Shown here: in pieces, positions 1 through 8,652 of the stretch | Layout of the letters: each line of letters starts with the position of its first letter | Position numbering within the stretch: the stretch's first letter is position 1 | Assembly: GCA_007119175.1 (NCBI GenBank) | Contig: SKQC01000390.1 | Location: forward strand, 1-37,504 | DNA length: 37,504 nucleotides | Direction of reading: 5' to 3' | Source of the DNA: Myxococcales bacterium | Lineage (GTDB): Bacteria > Myxococcota_A > Bradymonadia > Bradymonadales > Bradymonadaceae | The notes under the pieces: model-generated | Seen by the model: only the letters and a program-made list of their open reading frames with translations | Told to the model about the DNA's origin: nothing | Databases searched by the model: none | Program-made: the position numbers and the translations under genes

Positions 1-3000
1 GACGTCTCCGGACAAAGCCGATTGTTGGCGCTATAGCCCGCTCCTCGCACACAGAGTCGCACATCCTCGACCACCGGAGTTCCATCCATCAACGAATCAG
101 GGGCCGTCGACGGTGCAAAACTGGCCATCTTTCGGTGCAATAATTGGGGAATATAAGCCCAGGCCTCGCGTTGCTGTTTTGCATCGCCGCCATCGTTATC
201 GTCACCACCGTCGACGGCCGGATCGTCGCCTTCGGCGAGATTATTATTGACGAGCACCGTTTCCGGCTCCCCGGTATAAATTGCCCGCAATTGCCCGTCG
301 AGAGTGCTCGTATAGGTCATGGTCGTTCGCGTGGAGTACAACCTCTGAAAAGCGCGATAGCTATCGATGGGAAGGTCGAGCGATGGGGGGCCAACGGTGA
401 CCGGGTTGGAATTGCGGATCGCCCCCAGAACCCGATCGGATCGAAAGTCGGTGCGACCTCGATATTCGTCGATGGCATCGCGTAACTCGTCATCGTCATC
501 GACCCGCCAATAATCCCGAAACTCGGAGCTACTCAGTCCGGGACCATCGTCAAAGGCTGCTGTGAGGGAGCTAAAATCGAAGGGAATTCGGGTCTCTTCC
601 TGCTCGTAATCATCGATTCCGGGGATCGTGTATTCATCGCCAAAGGTGTCGCCGTCGTTACCGGCGCTATATAATTGATAGGTCATATTGAAGAAGTTAT
701 TGGCCTCGCTGCCTCCGAGTCCTCCCAGCCCCATCGAATCCAGCTCCTCGTCCTCCTCCTCTGCTACAAATTGCGGTAGCGATGTAAATACCCGCCGTCG
801 ATCGCCGTCGGCCGCTTCCTCGGGAAGGTCCTCGAAGTCCGTGCCTGTATCGGCGCGAAGCCTGAGGAGGTCGTCATGTAGCGAATACTCCGCGTCTTCC
901 CCGTCAGTCCCGGGGTCGACATCGATGTTGCCATCGGCCTGGCAGCCCAGAAATTGCCGCTCCAACAAGCCCTTCCAATGCGGATTGTCGCCGGCCACGG
1001 AGAACCCGGAATAGATTCGATATTGGCCGATCTCACCAGCCCCGCGGTCAACGTGGTTGGTGATCGACGGAACGGTCGGTGCGGAGAGCCCGGACATCCC
1101 GGCGATCTCATTGAAGATCAGAGTAAATGCTTCCCGCAGACTGTCTCGATCATCATGGGTTAATATCACCGCTGGATGTTCACAGTTGATGCTATCTCCG
1201 TCGGGCGCCTCATATTCATAACCCTCGTAGTCTCCCAGGTTTTGAGGCACCAGGCAGGGCTCCTCCCTGGTCGCCTCACTGACGTTACAGTCGCCATAGA
1301 TCCGATCGTCCTCCTCGTCGAATTGCCCGGTGGGATAGCCGTCGGGAACATAGTTGGCCGGCAGATAAAATTGGGCACAGGTACGCCCTTTTTCCGCCAT
1401 CGTCGCCAGCTTTTTCAGCACATCCTCGCGCAACTCGTCGCCGGGTCTGGGAACCCCGACGCCTAGCGTATGAACTCGCGGGATATATTGCTCATCGAGT
1501 TCTTCATCACTGGCATTCTCCATTTCATCGATCACGGCATCGATCATCTCTTCTATCGCATCTTCGGCTGTCATATAGGGAAATCTATCGGGCAGATAGC
1601 CAAATCCCCCTCCCATTAATGTCGTGCTACCGAGCCCGTCGCCGGCACCGCCGGGCGCCTCCGGCTCAGCGATTCCGTCCGTGAAAATCACCGAGTGGCG
1701 GGCGCGACAGGCCATATATGGATCGTCTGCGAAGGGATTGATTTCATCTCCGTCCAGATCCTCTTGTCCGTTGAGATAAAATTGGTGGAGGTCGTGAAAT
1801 ACAGGGCCGAAAGGGCTGGACTGGGCGATGGGCTGGCGGCCCATGGCATATTCGAAGACCGGGACCGAGCCGTCCCCATAATCGCCGTCCAGAGTTCGCA
1901 ACCAGTCCTCTTCGTCTTCATCGTCATAATATTCCAGAAACCCCATATCGAGAATCGCCTCCTGGACGTGATTGGAGGAACGCATCCGATCGCCCTGACC
2001 AATATCGAACTGAGAGGGTCCGATAAACCGATACAGGCCCATATCATAACAGCTTGAATCATCCTCATTATCGCAATTCGGATCCGGATATCCATCCCAC
2101 TCCACGCCATTATACGGAGAGCTGCCGGCCATCACGTCTCTCGTATCGTAGGGCCAACCGTCGCTCTGGACTGCCCCATCGCGATAGCCGTCAAACGCCG
2201 CCAGCGAAAATAGGGCCGTCGATCCCATTGAATCTAAGAGCCCGTTGTCGAGCTGCGTATCGTAGACTTCCTGATAATGCGGAACGGGATCATCATAGTC
2301 TGGATATAACCCAAACCGGCGATCCTCCTGATCGCAGCCCCCGGAGCTGTTAACGTCATCACAGCATCTGCCGTTGTCGTCGAGTTCCAGGCAACAGACC
2401 TGCTCCTCATTCGTCGCCCCTCGAAACCGCGGCACGAACCAGCAGCCCGGTCCGCTCGGCTCACCGGTCTGATGATTGAGGCGCATATCCCCGGTCAAAA
2501 TCTGTTTGACCTGAATATGGCGAGGTGTATTGGCGTCGTCAGTCAGCCGCAACCGCGGCTCATCCCACATTTCCTCTTCCATATCCTCAAGATCGCCGTA
2601 CCACCGGTCGGGATGTTTGGGGTACACATCGCTGCAATCATTATCTCCGGCGTCGCATACTGCAGGGGGCGGTCGCGTATAATCGTCGCAATGCTCGTGG
2701 TCCCAGTCTTTTCCTCCATCTTCGTGGGCCGGTTGCCAGACCATGCAGGGGCCGACGGAGCGTATCCAGTTGTTATCTCCACTAAAAAGCGGCTCCAGGC
2801 CCTCGTCGGTAAACTCACGGGAGGCGGAAAACCCGAGTCGACTTTCTCCCGACTCCCAGGTCTTGAGATGACGACCGTCGGAGTGGTAGGGGGACTCCGA
2901 GTTATCCAGCGTTGGAAACTTCCCCTCCCCCTCTTCGGTCCACTGCATACTCGAGGAGGAATCGAAGATAATCGTCACCAGCGGTGCCTGCGACAGGCCC

Positions 3001-3173
3001 AGATCGCCCTGCCCGGTCTCGGCGAGCCGAGGCAGCATCAGAGCCGCCAGGCCCACACACGCCAGGGTCCCCACAATCCACCACCGTCGCCGTTTCACAT
3101 TCGTCTTTTCATCCATTTCGACACCTCTTGATTGGCCTCGGCGATCGTCGATTTGATTCGCTTCATCAGTCAT
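1..3173 (-). CDS. pilY1: PilY1-like type IV pilus tip adhesin/assembly protein (partial, 3' end beyond window)
   Basis: One minus-strand frame stays open from about 3173 to the left edge (at least 1057 codons). The ORF track misses it because no stop lies inside the window. The N-terminus has a basic stretch (KRRRWW) and one hydrophobic signal/anchor segment (residues about 31-50). A von Willebrand A-like domain follows with a MIDAS motif DSSSS (residues 71-75) after the strand PLVTIIF, and a later strand SVIFTDGIAEPE. Near the window edge the sequence resembles the start of the PilY1 C-terminal beta-propeller (TYTSTLDGQLRAIY). PilY1 family proteins sit at the tip of type IV pili and act in adhesion, pilus biogenesis and mechanosensing. 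It is the last gene seen of the minor pilin operon, 32 nt after pilX. Start choice: ATG 3173 has GGAGAG 5 nt upstream; the in-frame ATG 3116 has its own GAGG and would begin MDEKTNVKRRR, so it is a real alternative. Confidence 0.85.
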   Translation of the reverse strand, partial: MTDEANQIDDRRGQSRGVEMDEKTNVKRRRWWIVGTLACVGLAALMLPRLAETGQGDLGLSQAPLVTIIFDSSSSMQWTEEGEGKFPTLDNSESPYHSDGRHLKTWESGESRLGFSASREFTDEGLEPLFSGDNNWIRSVGPCMVWQPAHEDGGKDWDHEHCDDYTRPPPAVCDAGDNDCSDVYPKHPDRWYGDLEDMEEEMWDEPRLRLTDDANTPRHIQVKQILTGDMRLNHQTGEPSGPGCWFVPRFRGATNEEQVCCLELDDNGRCCDDVNSSGGCDQEDRRFGLYPDYDDPVPHYQEVYDTQLDNGLLDSMGSTALFSLAAFDGYRDGAVQSDGWPYDTRDVMAGSSPYNGVEWDGYPDPNCDNEDDSSCYDMGLYRFIGPSQFDIGQGDRMRSSNHVQEAILDMGFLEYYDDEDEEDWLRTLDGDYGDGSVPVFEYAMGRQPIAQSSPFGPVFHDLHQFYLNGQEDLDGDEINPFADDPYMACRARHSVIFTDGIAEPEAPGGAGDGLGSTTLMGGGFGYLPDRFPYMTAEDAIEEMIDAVIDEMENASDEELDEQYIPRVHTLGVGVPRPGDELREDVLKKLATMAEKGRTCAQFYLPANYVPDGYPTGQFDEEDDRIYGDCNVSEATREEPCLVPQNLGDYEGYEYEAPDGDSINCEHPAVILTHDDRDSLREAFTLIFNEIAGMSGLSAPTVPSITNHVDRGAGEIGQYRIYSGFSVAGDNPHWKGLLERQFLGCQADGNIDVDPGTDGEDAEYSLHDDLLRLRADTGTDFEDLPEEAADGDRRRVFTSLPQFVAEEEDEELDSMGLGGLGGSEANNFFNMTYQLYSAGNDGDTFGDEYTIPGIDDYEQEETRIPFDFSSLTAAFDDGPGLSSSEFRDYWRVDDDDELRDAIDEYRGRTDFRSDRVLGAIRNSNPVTVGPPSLDLPIDSYRAFQRLYSTRTTMTYTSTLDGQLRAIYTGEPETVLVNNNLAEGDDPAVDGGDDNDGGDAKQQREAWAYIPQLLHRKMASFAPSTAPDSLMDGTPVVEDVRLCVRGAGYSANNRLCPET

Positions 3174-3205
3174 TTTTTCTCTCCGGCAATCAACATCTTC
3201 GAGAC

Positions 3206-3907
3206 TCATCCGCTGCATTCGACGGGACCCAACATGGTGCGTTTGACGTGACGCCCCAGCGCCTGCGGTCGCCGGGCGCGCTCTTCAGCGGCCTCGCCGT
3301 CGTCCTCCAGGGTCACACCACCGAGATTTGCATGGGAACCGATGGTGACGACGAGAAAGCAGAAATCATCACCAAATCCCTGCACCCGGGGCCCGGACAT
3401 CAAGTCGCGGACGATATAACTATAATTCATGTCGTGGCGCGTCTCGACGGCGCCAACGAAGCCATTTCCGTCGAGAAGAGGCTGCCCCGTCCCGCCGCCT
3501 GCGGTCTGGATGGGATGTAAGGCATCGTCTGCCACGATCTGATCGGAATAGGCGTCGGTATCGGACCCAAAGAGCACCAATCCGCCGCGGCGCCGTATAC
3601 TATCCTGTTCATATTCATTGCTTGGAGGATCCGGATCATCAGCGTGCAATGGCTCATCCTGCAAGGTGTGGATATGATCGCGATATGCCGAGGCTTGATG
3701 GCCACCGCGGGCGACGCCGAGTTTATTGATGGCCGCCGAGAATGAATTAGCCTGGATGCGCAACTGCTGCATCGAGCTCAACGAGGCGCTCGTCGTCGTG
3801 GCGTGCAACGCCACCAATCCGAGTCCCGACAATACCAACATGACCAGCAGAGCGAGAATAAGAGCCGCTCCTCTCTCCGACTGCCAATTTTGGGTCGCTT
3901 CAATCAT
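3206..3907 (-). CDS. pilX: PilX-like type IV pilus minor pilin/assembly protein
   Basis: This 233-aa protein has the typical PilX N-terminal segment. A short polar leader ends in SERGAALILALLVMLVLSGLG, a hydrophobic helix without the classical FTLxE pilin motif, as in PilX_N domain proteins. The rest is a polar globular domain without recognised motifs, rich in Asp and Gly. PilX proteins join the minor pilin complex that primes pilus assembly in the inner membrane. The gene lies between pilW (66-nt gap) and pilY1 (32-nt gap), the order usual for these operons. An in-frame ATG at 3907 is preceded by TGAGG at good spacing. Context and N-terminus make the family call firm; the C-terminal domain is not assigned. 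Confidence 0.85.
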   Translation of the reverse strand: MIEATQNWQSERGAALILALLVMLVLSGLGLVALHATTTSASLSSMQQLRIQANSFSAAINKLGVARGGHQASAYRDHIHTLQDEPLHADDPDPPSNEYEQDSIRRRGGLVLFGSDTDAYSDQIVADDALHPIQTAGGGTGQPLLDGNGFVGAVETRHDMNYSYIVRDLMSGPRVQGFGDDFCFLVVTIGSHANLGGVTLEDDGEAAEERARRPQALGRHVKRTMLGPVECSG

Positions 3908-3973
3908 CGCTTCGCCTCAGGTGAGGTCGTCTTCATTGCATTTTCTGCGGGCGCCATCCACGGCGATCGCAGG

Positions 3974-5419
3974 TCACCACGATCTGGTCGATACCACGTT
4001 TCGCATCGCAAAATTCGTCAATTCCACACTGGTCTGTGTGGTCACCACGGCTGCCGAGCCCTCGGCCTGAGGCACCACATCGTAGGTTCGCATCTGTCCG
4101 CCTTCATCGCCCGGGTCCTCAAACCCCTCCCAACCGGCCTCCACCGTATAATGAGGGCGATTGGAGTTCTGGGTCTCCGTACGCGTCGACAGGCGAATAT
4201 GCCCAAACCTGGCCAACTCCGGCTCTGACGCTGCAGCCGTCGGGTCGTCGGTGATGCAGTCATCGGTGTCGGGCACCCAGTCGCCGCCTACATTGTCGCC
4301 CTCGCCATCACAGCTAAACCAGATCCGAAAGTCGACGACATGCTCCGCCACCACCATCGCCGGTCCCACGGTGTTGATATTGCCGGCATCGGCGGGCGAA
4401 TTACTGCTGAGTTGATCTGCGTGCTCGACCACCGTATTGGCATCGAGTCGCTGCCGGACCAATTGGAAATTCATCGGATCATCGGCAGCAGGCTGTACAT
4501 AATACCAATAGGCGTCGATCAAGGCTGCGTCGTAGCGCACATCTGGCTCTGAGTGTGGGTCGAATCCCGTCGGCTCATCGCCGCCAGTAAAAAGGAGATC
4601 TCCGACGACGGGAAAGTCCATCACATCGCCAGCTCCGGTGATCATCCCCGCCCCGGAATCATCGTCATTGACCGCGTGGCGATTCTGGATCACCACCTCG
4701 TTAGCACCGTCGGTATCAATTCTGGCGACCTGGGAGAAGCCGTCCATATTCGTCACGCGAAGCAACGAGGCGTCCACCCGGGCAGGTGAGTCTTCGTGCG
4801 TAAAAATATCGCGCAGGTCCACACCGGACGTTCCGTAATCGTCAAAGTCAATCCCGTCGCGGGCGGCCAGATCGAATGGATCATAGCCCAGAAGCCGGTC
4901 GATTCCGGACTCCGTGCTCTCCAGGATCATCTTATCGGCATTGGTGTGATTCAATGCATCATCCGGCCCGCCGGGAAAACTGACCTTGAGATTGGCGGGC
5001 ACATTAAAGGATCCGAGAATGATCACACCGCTAAATTGCGAACGCGGATTGCGATTGGCGATCTCGGCATCCAGATCATCATAAATGCTGTCGTCGTTTT
5101 GCCAGCCGTCATAGCCCATGATTCCATGAACGGTAAGATCGCTATCAGGGGGCACGAAAAACCAGGGATCTTCCTTTGCATTCGGCGTCATATGCGCACC
5201 CGCATTATTTAAATCAGAGCGCACATGATCGATTCCAAACCGGGCCTGGTCCAGCGCCTTGCTCATCCCCTCCACATCGACGAGCGCATCAGAGGTGCGT
5301 ATAAAAAGCCCGTAGATCAACGCCGTCAGCACGCCAACGAGCGCCATGGCGATCATCATCTCCACCAGCGTAAACCCCCGCCGGCCGGTTGTGCTGAGTC
5401 TATTTCGCATCGATTGCAT
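3974..5419 (-). CDS. pilW: PilW-like minor pilin (prepilin-type N-terminal cleavage/methylation domain)
   Basis: The 481-aa product has a class III prepilin leader: a short basic N-terminus ending RRG, then FTLVEMMIAMALVGVLTALIYG. The prepilin peptidase would cut after the Gly, and the Glu at +5 is conserved. A long globular domain follows, as in PilW-type minor pilins (these are larger than major pilins). The ORF track starts at a TTG at 5470, but ATG 5419 has GAGGAG five bases upstream and gives a normal short leader (MQSMRNRLSTTGRRG), so I chose it; ATG 5440 and 5410 are also in frame. It lies 55 nt downstream of pilV and 66 nt upstream of pilX, so co-transcription is likely. The product would sit in the inner-membrane pilus priming complex. 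Confidence 0.87.
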   Translation of the reverse strand: MQSMRNRLSTTGRRGFTLVEMMIAMALVGVLTALIYGLFIRTSDALVDVEGMSKALDQARFGIDHVRSDLNNAGAHMTPNAKEDPWFFVPPDSDLTVHGIMGYDGWQNDDSIYDDLDAEIANRNPRSQFSGVIILGSFNVPANLKVSFPGGPDDALNHTNADKMILESTESGIDRLLGYDPFDLAARDGIDFDDYGTSGVDLRDIFTHEDSPARVDASLLRVTNMDGFSQVARIDTDGANEVVIQNRHAVNDDDSGAGMITGAGDVMDFPVVGDLLFTGGDEPTGFDPHSEPDVRYDAALIDAYWYYVQPAADDPMNFQLVRQRLDANTVVEHADQLSSNSPADAGNINTVGPAMVVAEHVVDFRIWFSCDGEGDNVGGDWVPDTDDCITDDPTAAASEPELARFGHIRLSTRTETQNSNRPHYTVEAGWEGFEDPGDEGGQMRTYDVVPQAEGSAAVVTTQTSVELTNFAMRNVVSTRSW

Positions 5420-5474
5420 CTCGACTCCTCGTCTCTTCATGGCCCGGAGCTCTGGCACCGGTGGCGACAAAACC

Positions 5475-6086
5475 TTATCCGTCGCTGCGCGCCCGTACGG
5501 CCGTCGTCAGATGGACTATTCGATAGCCCGCAGCTTCATAATCCAGTAGATTGGCCTGGTCGGGATCGTTACCACCCACCTCGGTTACGACATCATCGCA
5601 GTCGCCATCAAACCCCCTTCGAGACCGGGGATAGACGACGGCGATGGCGCCCCGAAAAAAATCTTCCTCCGGCTCGGCTCCACCTACTGCGGCGACGGGA
5701 AGCTGATCGCCGGCGACGTAGACGCAATAGCGAGGTACTCCCGCCGCGCTCATCCCATAGGCCACAGGATCGTCGGTGGCTGCCGTCCAGCCGCCACCGT
5801 CGTCTTCCATTTTTTCCAAAAAATCGGGTTGACCCGGAAACGGAGAAGTTACAGCACCCAGATTATCACCTCTCTCGAGTGCACGCGCCTCGTACCAGAT
5901 CATCTGCTCTACGGTCCGTGCCAGGTCATTGGCCGCCGTCAGCTCCGAGGCCGACGTATATCCGGCCAGTGCCGAAAACTGCATCGCCATCGTCGCTAAA
6001 ATGCCGATCGCCAATACGACCATGGCGATCAACAACTCCACCAGGGTAAATCCCCTCTGCTTTATCGCGCGTCGTCTCCAGCTCAT
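5475..6086 (-). CDS. pilV: PilV-like minor pilin
   Basis: The protein is 203 aa with a short basic leader and prepilin cleavage site QRG/FTLVELLIAMVVLAIGILATMAMQ. The IGILAxMAMQ helix pattern is typical of PilV (type IV pilus modification protein). The following region, TAANDLARTVEQMIWYEARA, also fits PilV, where a 'NDLA' helix follows the N-terminal stalk. The start codon overlaps the stop of the upstream fimT-like gene by 4 nt (ATGA-type coupling), and pilW follows. The RBS is an AGGG about 7 nt before ATG. It is likely a minor pilin of the priming complex. Confidence is high for the family and moderate for the exact symbol. Confidence 0.85.
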   Translation of the reverse strand: MSWRRRAIKQRGFTLVELLIAMVVLAIGILATMAMQFSALAGYTSASELTAANDLARTVEQMIWYEARALERGDNLGAVTSPFPGQPDFLEKMEDDGGGWTAATDDPVAYGMSAAGVPRYCVYVAGDQLPVAAVGGAEPEEDFFRGAIAVVYPRSRRGFDGDCDDVVTEVGGNDPDQANLLDYEAAGYRIVHLTTAVRARSDG

Positions 6087-6769
6087 CGGATCACCCTCAC
6101 CTGTCCACCATAAGCCACGTGAATCATCGAAAATTTATCGACCTCTCGCTTCACCGATTGCTCCGTACTCGGATCGCATTCCATTAAGTCACTGACGTCG
6201 CTTTCCGTATCACCGGCGGCGATGATTGGAATCAATAAATTCAGATCGTCACAATCCGACGCGCTGGCCGCGATCGGCTGTCCATATTCTGTCGTGACCC
6301 GTCCGGTGGGACCGATGCACACCGTGTCCACATCCGCCGCCTCGATGACGACATCAAGGCCCCTTTCCTCGGGCCGAATTGTAATGAGTGTATTATTCGC
6401 GTCGGGGTCCATCTCCGCTCCGCGAGCGCAAGAGGAAGCAAATCCTCCACCGGCGTCTTCCGCTTCATAAAATATGATGCTTCCGTTGGGGCCGTCACTG
6501 GAGCTCGAATTGATATCGATATACACCGCTCTTCCCTGCCGCATGGCGTAGGAGCGGGCCTCCAAAAAGCCATTCGCCACGTCCCGGTTGAGCTGCGTGA
6601 GTCGATTTCGCTCCATGGACGCCAAAATGGTGGGCGTCGAAAAGGCGGCCAGAGCGGCGACCAAAACCACGACGATCATCAATTCCACGAGGGTAAATCC
6701 TCGACCCCTCGCCAACGCGGGTACGCCGGATGTTTTATTGGCTTTTATTTTGTCCATGAGACCACTCAT
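6083..6769 (-). CDS. FimT/GspH-like pseudopilin
   Basis: The 228-aa product has a prepilin leader (basic, ending RGRG) followed by FTLVELMIVVVLVAALAAFSTP. It then has MERNRLTQLNRDVANGFLEARSYAMRQGR, the usual FimT/GspH arrangement in which a helix of 'l...l..ARsyAi.r' type leads into a beta-sheet domain. In several systems FimT-like minor pilins promote pilus assembly or bind DNA during uptake; which applies here cannot be read from sequence. It is the first securely identified gene of the operon and overlaps pilV by 4 nt. Its ATG directly abuts the TAG of a doubtful small ORF, with a weak AGGT 8 nt upstream. Confidence 0.85.
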   Translation of the reverse strand: MSGLMDKIKANKTSGVPALARGRGFTLVELMIVVVLVAALAAFSTPTILASMERNRLTQLNRDVANGFLEARSYAMRQGRAVYIDINSSSSDGPNGSIIFYEAEDAGGGFASSCARGAEMDPDANNTLITIRPEERGLDVVIEAADVDTVCIGPTGRVTTEYGQPIAASASDCDDLNLLIPIIAAGDTESDVSDLMECDPSTEQSVKREVDKFSMIHVAYGGQVRVIR

Positions 6770-7081
6770 CTATTGTGACCTGGGGTTCATCGCATCTAAA
6801 CACTGCAATATCTGCACCAATGCAGCCCGGGGGTTCCGACTGACTGCGGCCAATGATTCATCCAGCCGCCAGCCCCCTTTTTCCTTGGTCGACAGCGACC
6901 CTTGCATAAGCGCCCGCACCGAGGTTTCAAATCGCCCCTTCCACAATCGATGCGAAAACTTTTCATAGCCCTGAATATTTTGCGCAGAACGAGACTGGCC
7001 GGGCGGCGAAAAATTCGCCGGATGCCGCGGTATTGGCCGTCGCATCTGTCCAGATCTGAAAGAGATCGCCATCATCTTCAT
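6770..7081 (-). CDS. small ORF at head of pilin operon, doubtful, unknown function
   Basis: The ORF track gives 146 aa from 7210, but that start lies upstream of the promoter-like TATAAT at 7130-7135. The ATG cluster at 7081/7075/7072 gives about 103 aa (MKMMAISFRSGQ...). The C-terminal half (KEKGGWRLDESLAAVSRNPRAA) looks plausible for a soluble protein. The TAG stop directly abuts the fimT-like ATG, which would suit translational coupling. Against it: no clear RBS, no recognised domain, and many Arg/Pro/Ser codons in the N-terminal half. It could instead be an untranslated leader. Low confidence. Confidence 0.3.
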   Translation of the reverse strand: MKMMAISFRSGQMRRPIPRHPANFSPPGQSRSAQNIQGYEKFSHRLWKGRFETSVRALMQGSLSTKEKGGWRLDESLAAVSRNPRAALVQILQCLDAMNPRSQ

Positions 7082-7129
7082 TTCACTGCGGGCGATGGTC
7101 GTGTAAAAGTAGCGGAGTTGGTAATTGTT

Positions 7130-7158
7130 ATTATAGCGCCGGGCCGTCGATTTCTCAT
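7130..7158 (-). promoter_or_regulatory. putative sigma70-type promoter of the minor pilin operon
   Basis: Reading the minus strand, ATGAGA (7158-7153, 4/6 match to TTGACA) is followed after 17 nt by a perfect TATAAT (7135-7130). Transcription would start near 7123, upstream of the small ORF and the fimT-like gene. It lies in the divergent gap before the plus-strand barrel gene. This is pattern matching only. Confidence 0.4.
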
Positions 7159-7212
7159 CCTTCTTTATTGGATCGCCGCGCCGGTGTCCGCGCCCGGGCT
7201 CGACTTCCAATC

Positions 7213-8652
7213 ATGACCCGTCTTCTCCGTCGGCGAATCACCCGTCATTTTTGCGGGATCACTCTTTTCTTGGCCATCGCCTTCTCGGCGGGCTTTGCGC
7301 CGACGACGTTCGGCACCATCGAAAGCGCGCAGGCGACGACCTATCAGATCCAGACCCGAACCTCCGTAAGAGCCACCCAGCATCTTCGCTCCGATACCAC
7401 CTTTGCGACCCCCCGTGTGCTCTCGCAGTCGCTGACTCTGTCGGCCTACGATCTGCGCGGCCACGACGATAACGACGTCAACGCAAGGATCAGCCTTCGC
7501 TACGGCACCGACCTGGGGCTTGCGGAGCGATTGCGACAGGATCCGCTCTTTGATGCCCGGTGGAATGATCTGAGCCTGGACGTCGCCTATGTGGAGTGGA
7601 AACCCGTCGACGCCCTGGAATTGAGAGCGGGCCGCCAGTGGTATCGAAGCTCACTTGGCATCACCGATATCGACGGCGTCTCCGTAAGCTGGCAGGACAC
7701 CGGCGAGGGCTTAAGTCCCTTTGTGGCGGTGGCCGCCGGGCGCGACGTTCAGCGCGGACTGACGCCCTGGGATCCCGGCGCCTGGGATATTCAGGGATTG
7801 CCACCGAATGAATCGGTGGTCGTCGACGATCCCTGGCATCTGATGGGCGCCGTTCGCGCAGGGCTGACCGATAACTCGCGCCATCGCGTCGAGATCAGCG
7901 CCCAGCAGCACCGCCGCCCCTCGGGATCTGCCAACGGCGCGGCGACGACTCGCCGATTCGGCGCCACAGCCACCGCCTCGCCCGCCGAGGCGCTGACGCT
8001 GACCACGACGGCCTCGTTTCACTCCCTGATCGATCATATCGACCGCGCTCGTCTCGACGCCGCCTACCGAATCGGCACCGGCGTCGCCAGCGCCGGTGTC
8101 GATCACCGCCGGCCGATCTTCGACTCCTCGAGCATCTTCAATCTCTTCGGTGCCCAGCCCAGCCGCAGCGCCTACGCCACCTACCGGCGGCCCATCGACG
8201 CCCTGTCGACCACCGTGGAGCTGCGCGGATGGACCCGGTTTTATTTCGACGAATCCGCCCCTCTCGCCAGCCGCGGCGACGAGCAGGCGCTGGGAGCGGC
8301 GTTGGCCAACCACCACCGGCTGACGCTGGTCGTGCCCCTCGATATACACTGGCAGCTCAGCGCTCAGACACTGACCGGCAGCTCCGGCGGCGATCAATAT
8401 CTCGGCACGGCCCGACTTCGCGGCCCCGGCCCGGTGGACGGCCTGTTCTTGACGGGTCGACTGACCGGTTTATGGGCCGCCCCCGGCCACCATCGCCGCG
8501 ACTCCGGCCACGCCACGACAGCCGGACTCGGCGCCGAGGTAGAGCTCGGCGAGGTGGGCCAGCTATCGGTGAACGCGGAGAGTCGTTTTGGCAGCTTTAC
8601 CCCGGCCAATATGGCGCTTTTTGCACTCTTTGAACTGGAGACCTGGCGATGA
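7213..8652 (+). CDS. predicted outer-membrane beta-barrel protein, unknown family
   Basis: The 479-aa product has an N-terminal signal peptide (basic RLLRRRITRH, then a hydrophobic segment, then FGTIESAQA as cleavage region). Most of the mature chain has alternating hydrophobic/polar strands separated by polar loops and turns, e.g. LELRAGRQWYRSSLGITDIDG and VEISAQQHRR. It ends in an aromatic-rich strand (ALFALFELETWR). This is what an outer-membrane barrel looks like, although I recognise no named family. The last codons overlap the next gene (ATGA), a seven-heme lipoprotein cytochrome, so the two are probably made together. Start: the ORF track uses TTG 7168, but ATG 7213 starts directly at the signal peptide; its RBS is weak. 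Possible role: the porin sheath of a porin-cytochrome electron conduit, or an unrelated channel. Confidence 0.7.
   Translation: MTRLLRRRITRHFCGITLFLAIAFSAGFAPTTFGTIESAQATTYQIQTRTSVRATQHLRSDTTFATPRVLSQSLTLSAYDLRGHDDNDVNARISLRYGTDLGLAERLRQDPLFDARWNDLSLDVAYVEWKPVDALELRAGRQWYRSSLGITDIDGVSVSWQDTGEGLSPFVAVAAGRDVQRGLTPWDPGAWDIQGLPPNESVVVDDPWHLMGAVRAGLTDNSRHRVEISAQQHRRPSGSANGAATTRRFGATATASPAEALTLTTTASFHSLIDHIDRARLDAAYRIGTGVASAGVDHRRPIFDSSSIFNLFGAQPSRSAYATYRRPIDALSTTVELRGWTRFYFDESAPLASRGDEQALGAALANHHRLTLVVPLDIHWQLSAQTLTGSSGGDQYLGTARLRGPGPVDGLFLTGRLTGLWAAPGHHRRDSGHATTAGLGAEVELGEVGQLSVNAESRFGSFTPANMALFALFELETWR

Noticed and set aside
7711-8397. 228-aa minus-strand ORF inside the barrel gene, and other long opposite-strand ORFs (e.g. 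25083-26606, 27276-28406)
   Set aside because: They are shadows of GC-rich coding regions with no signal peptide, motif or RBS.
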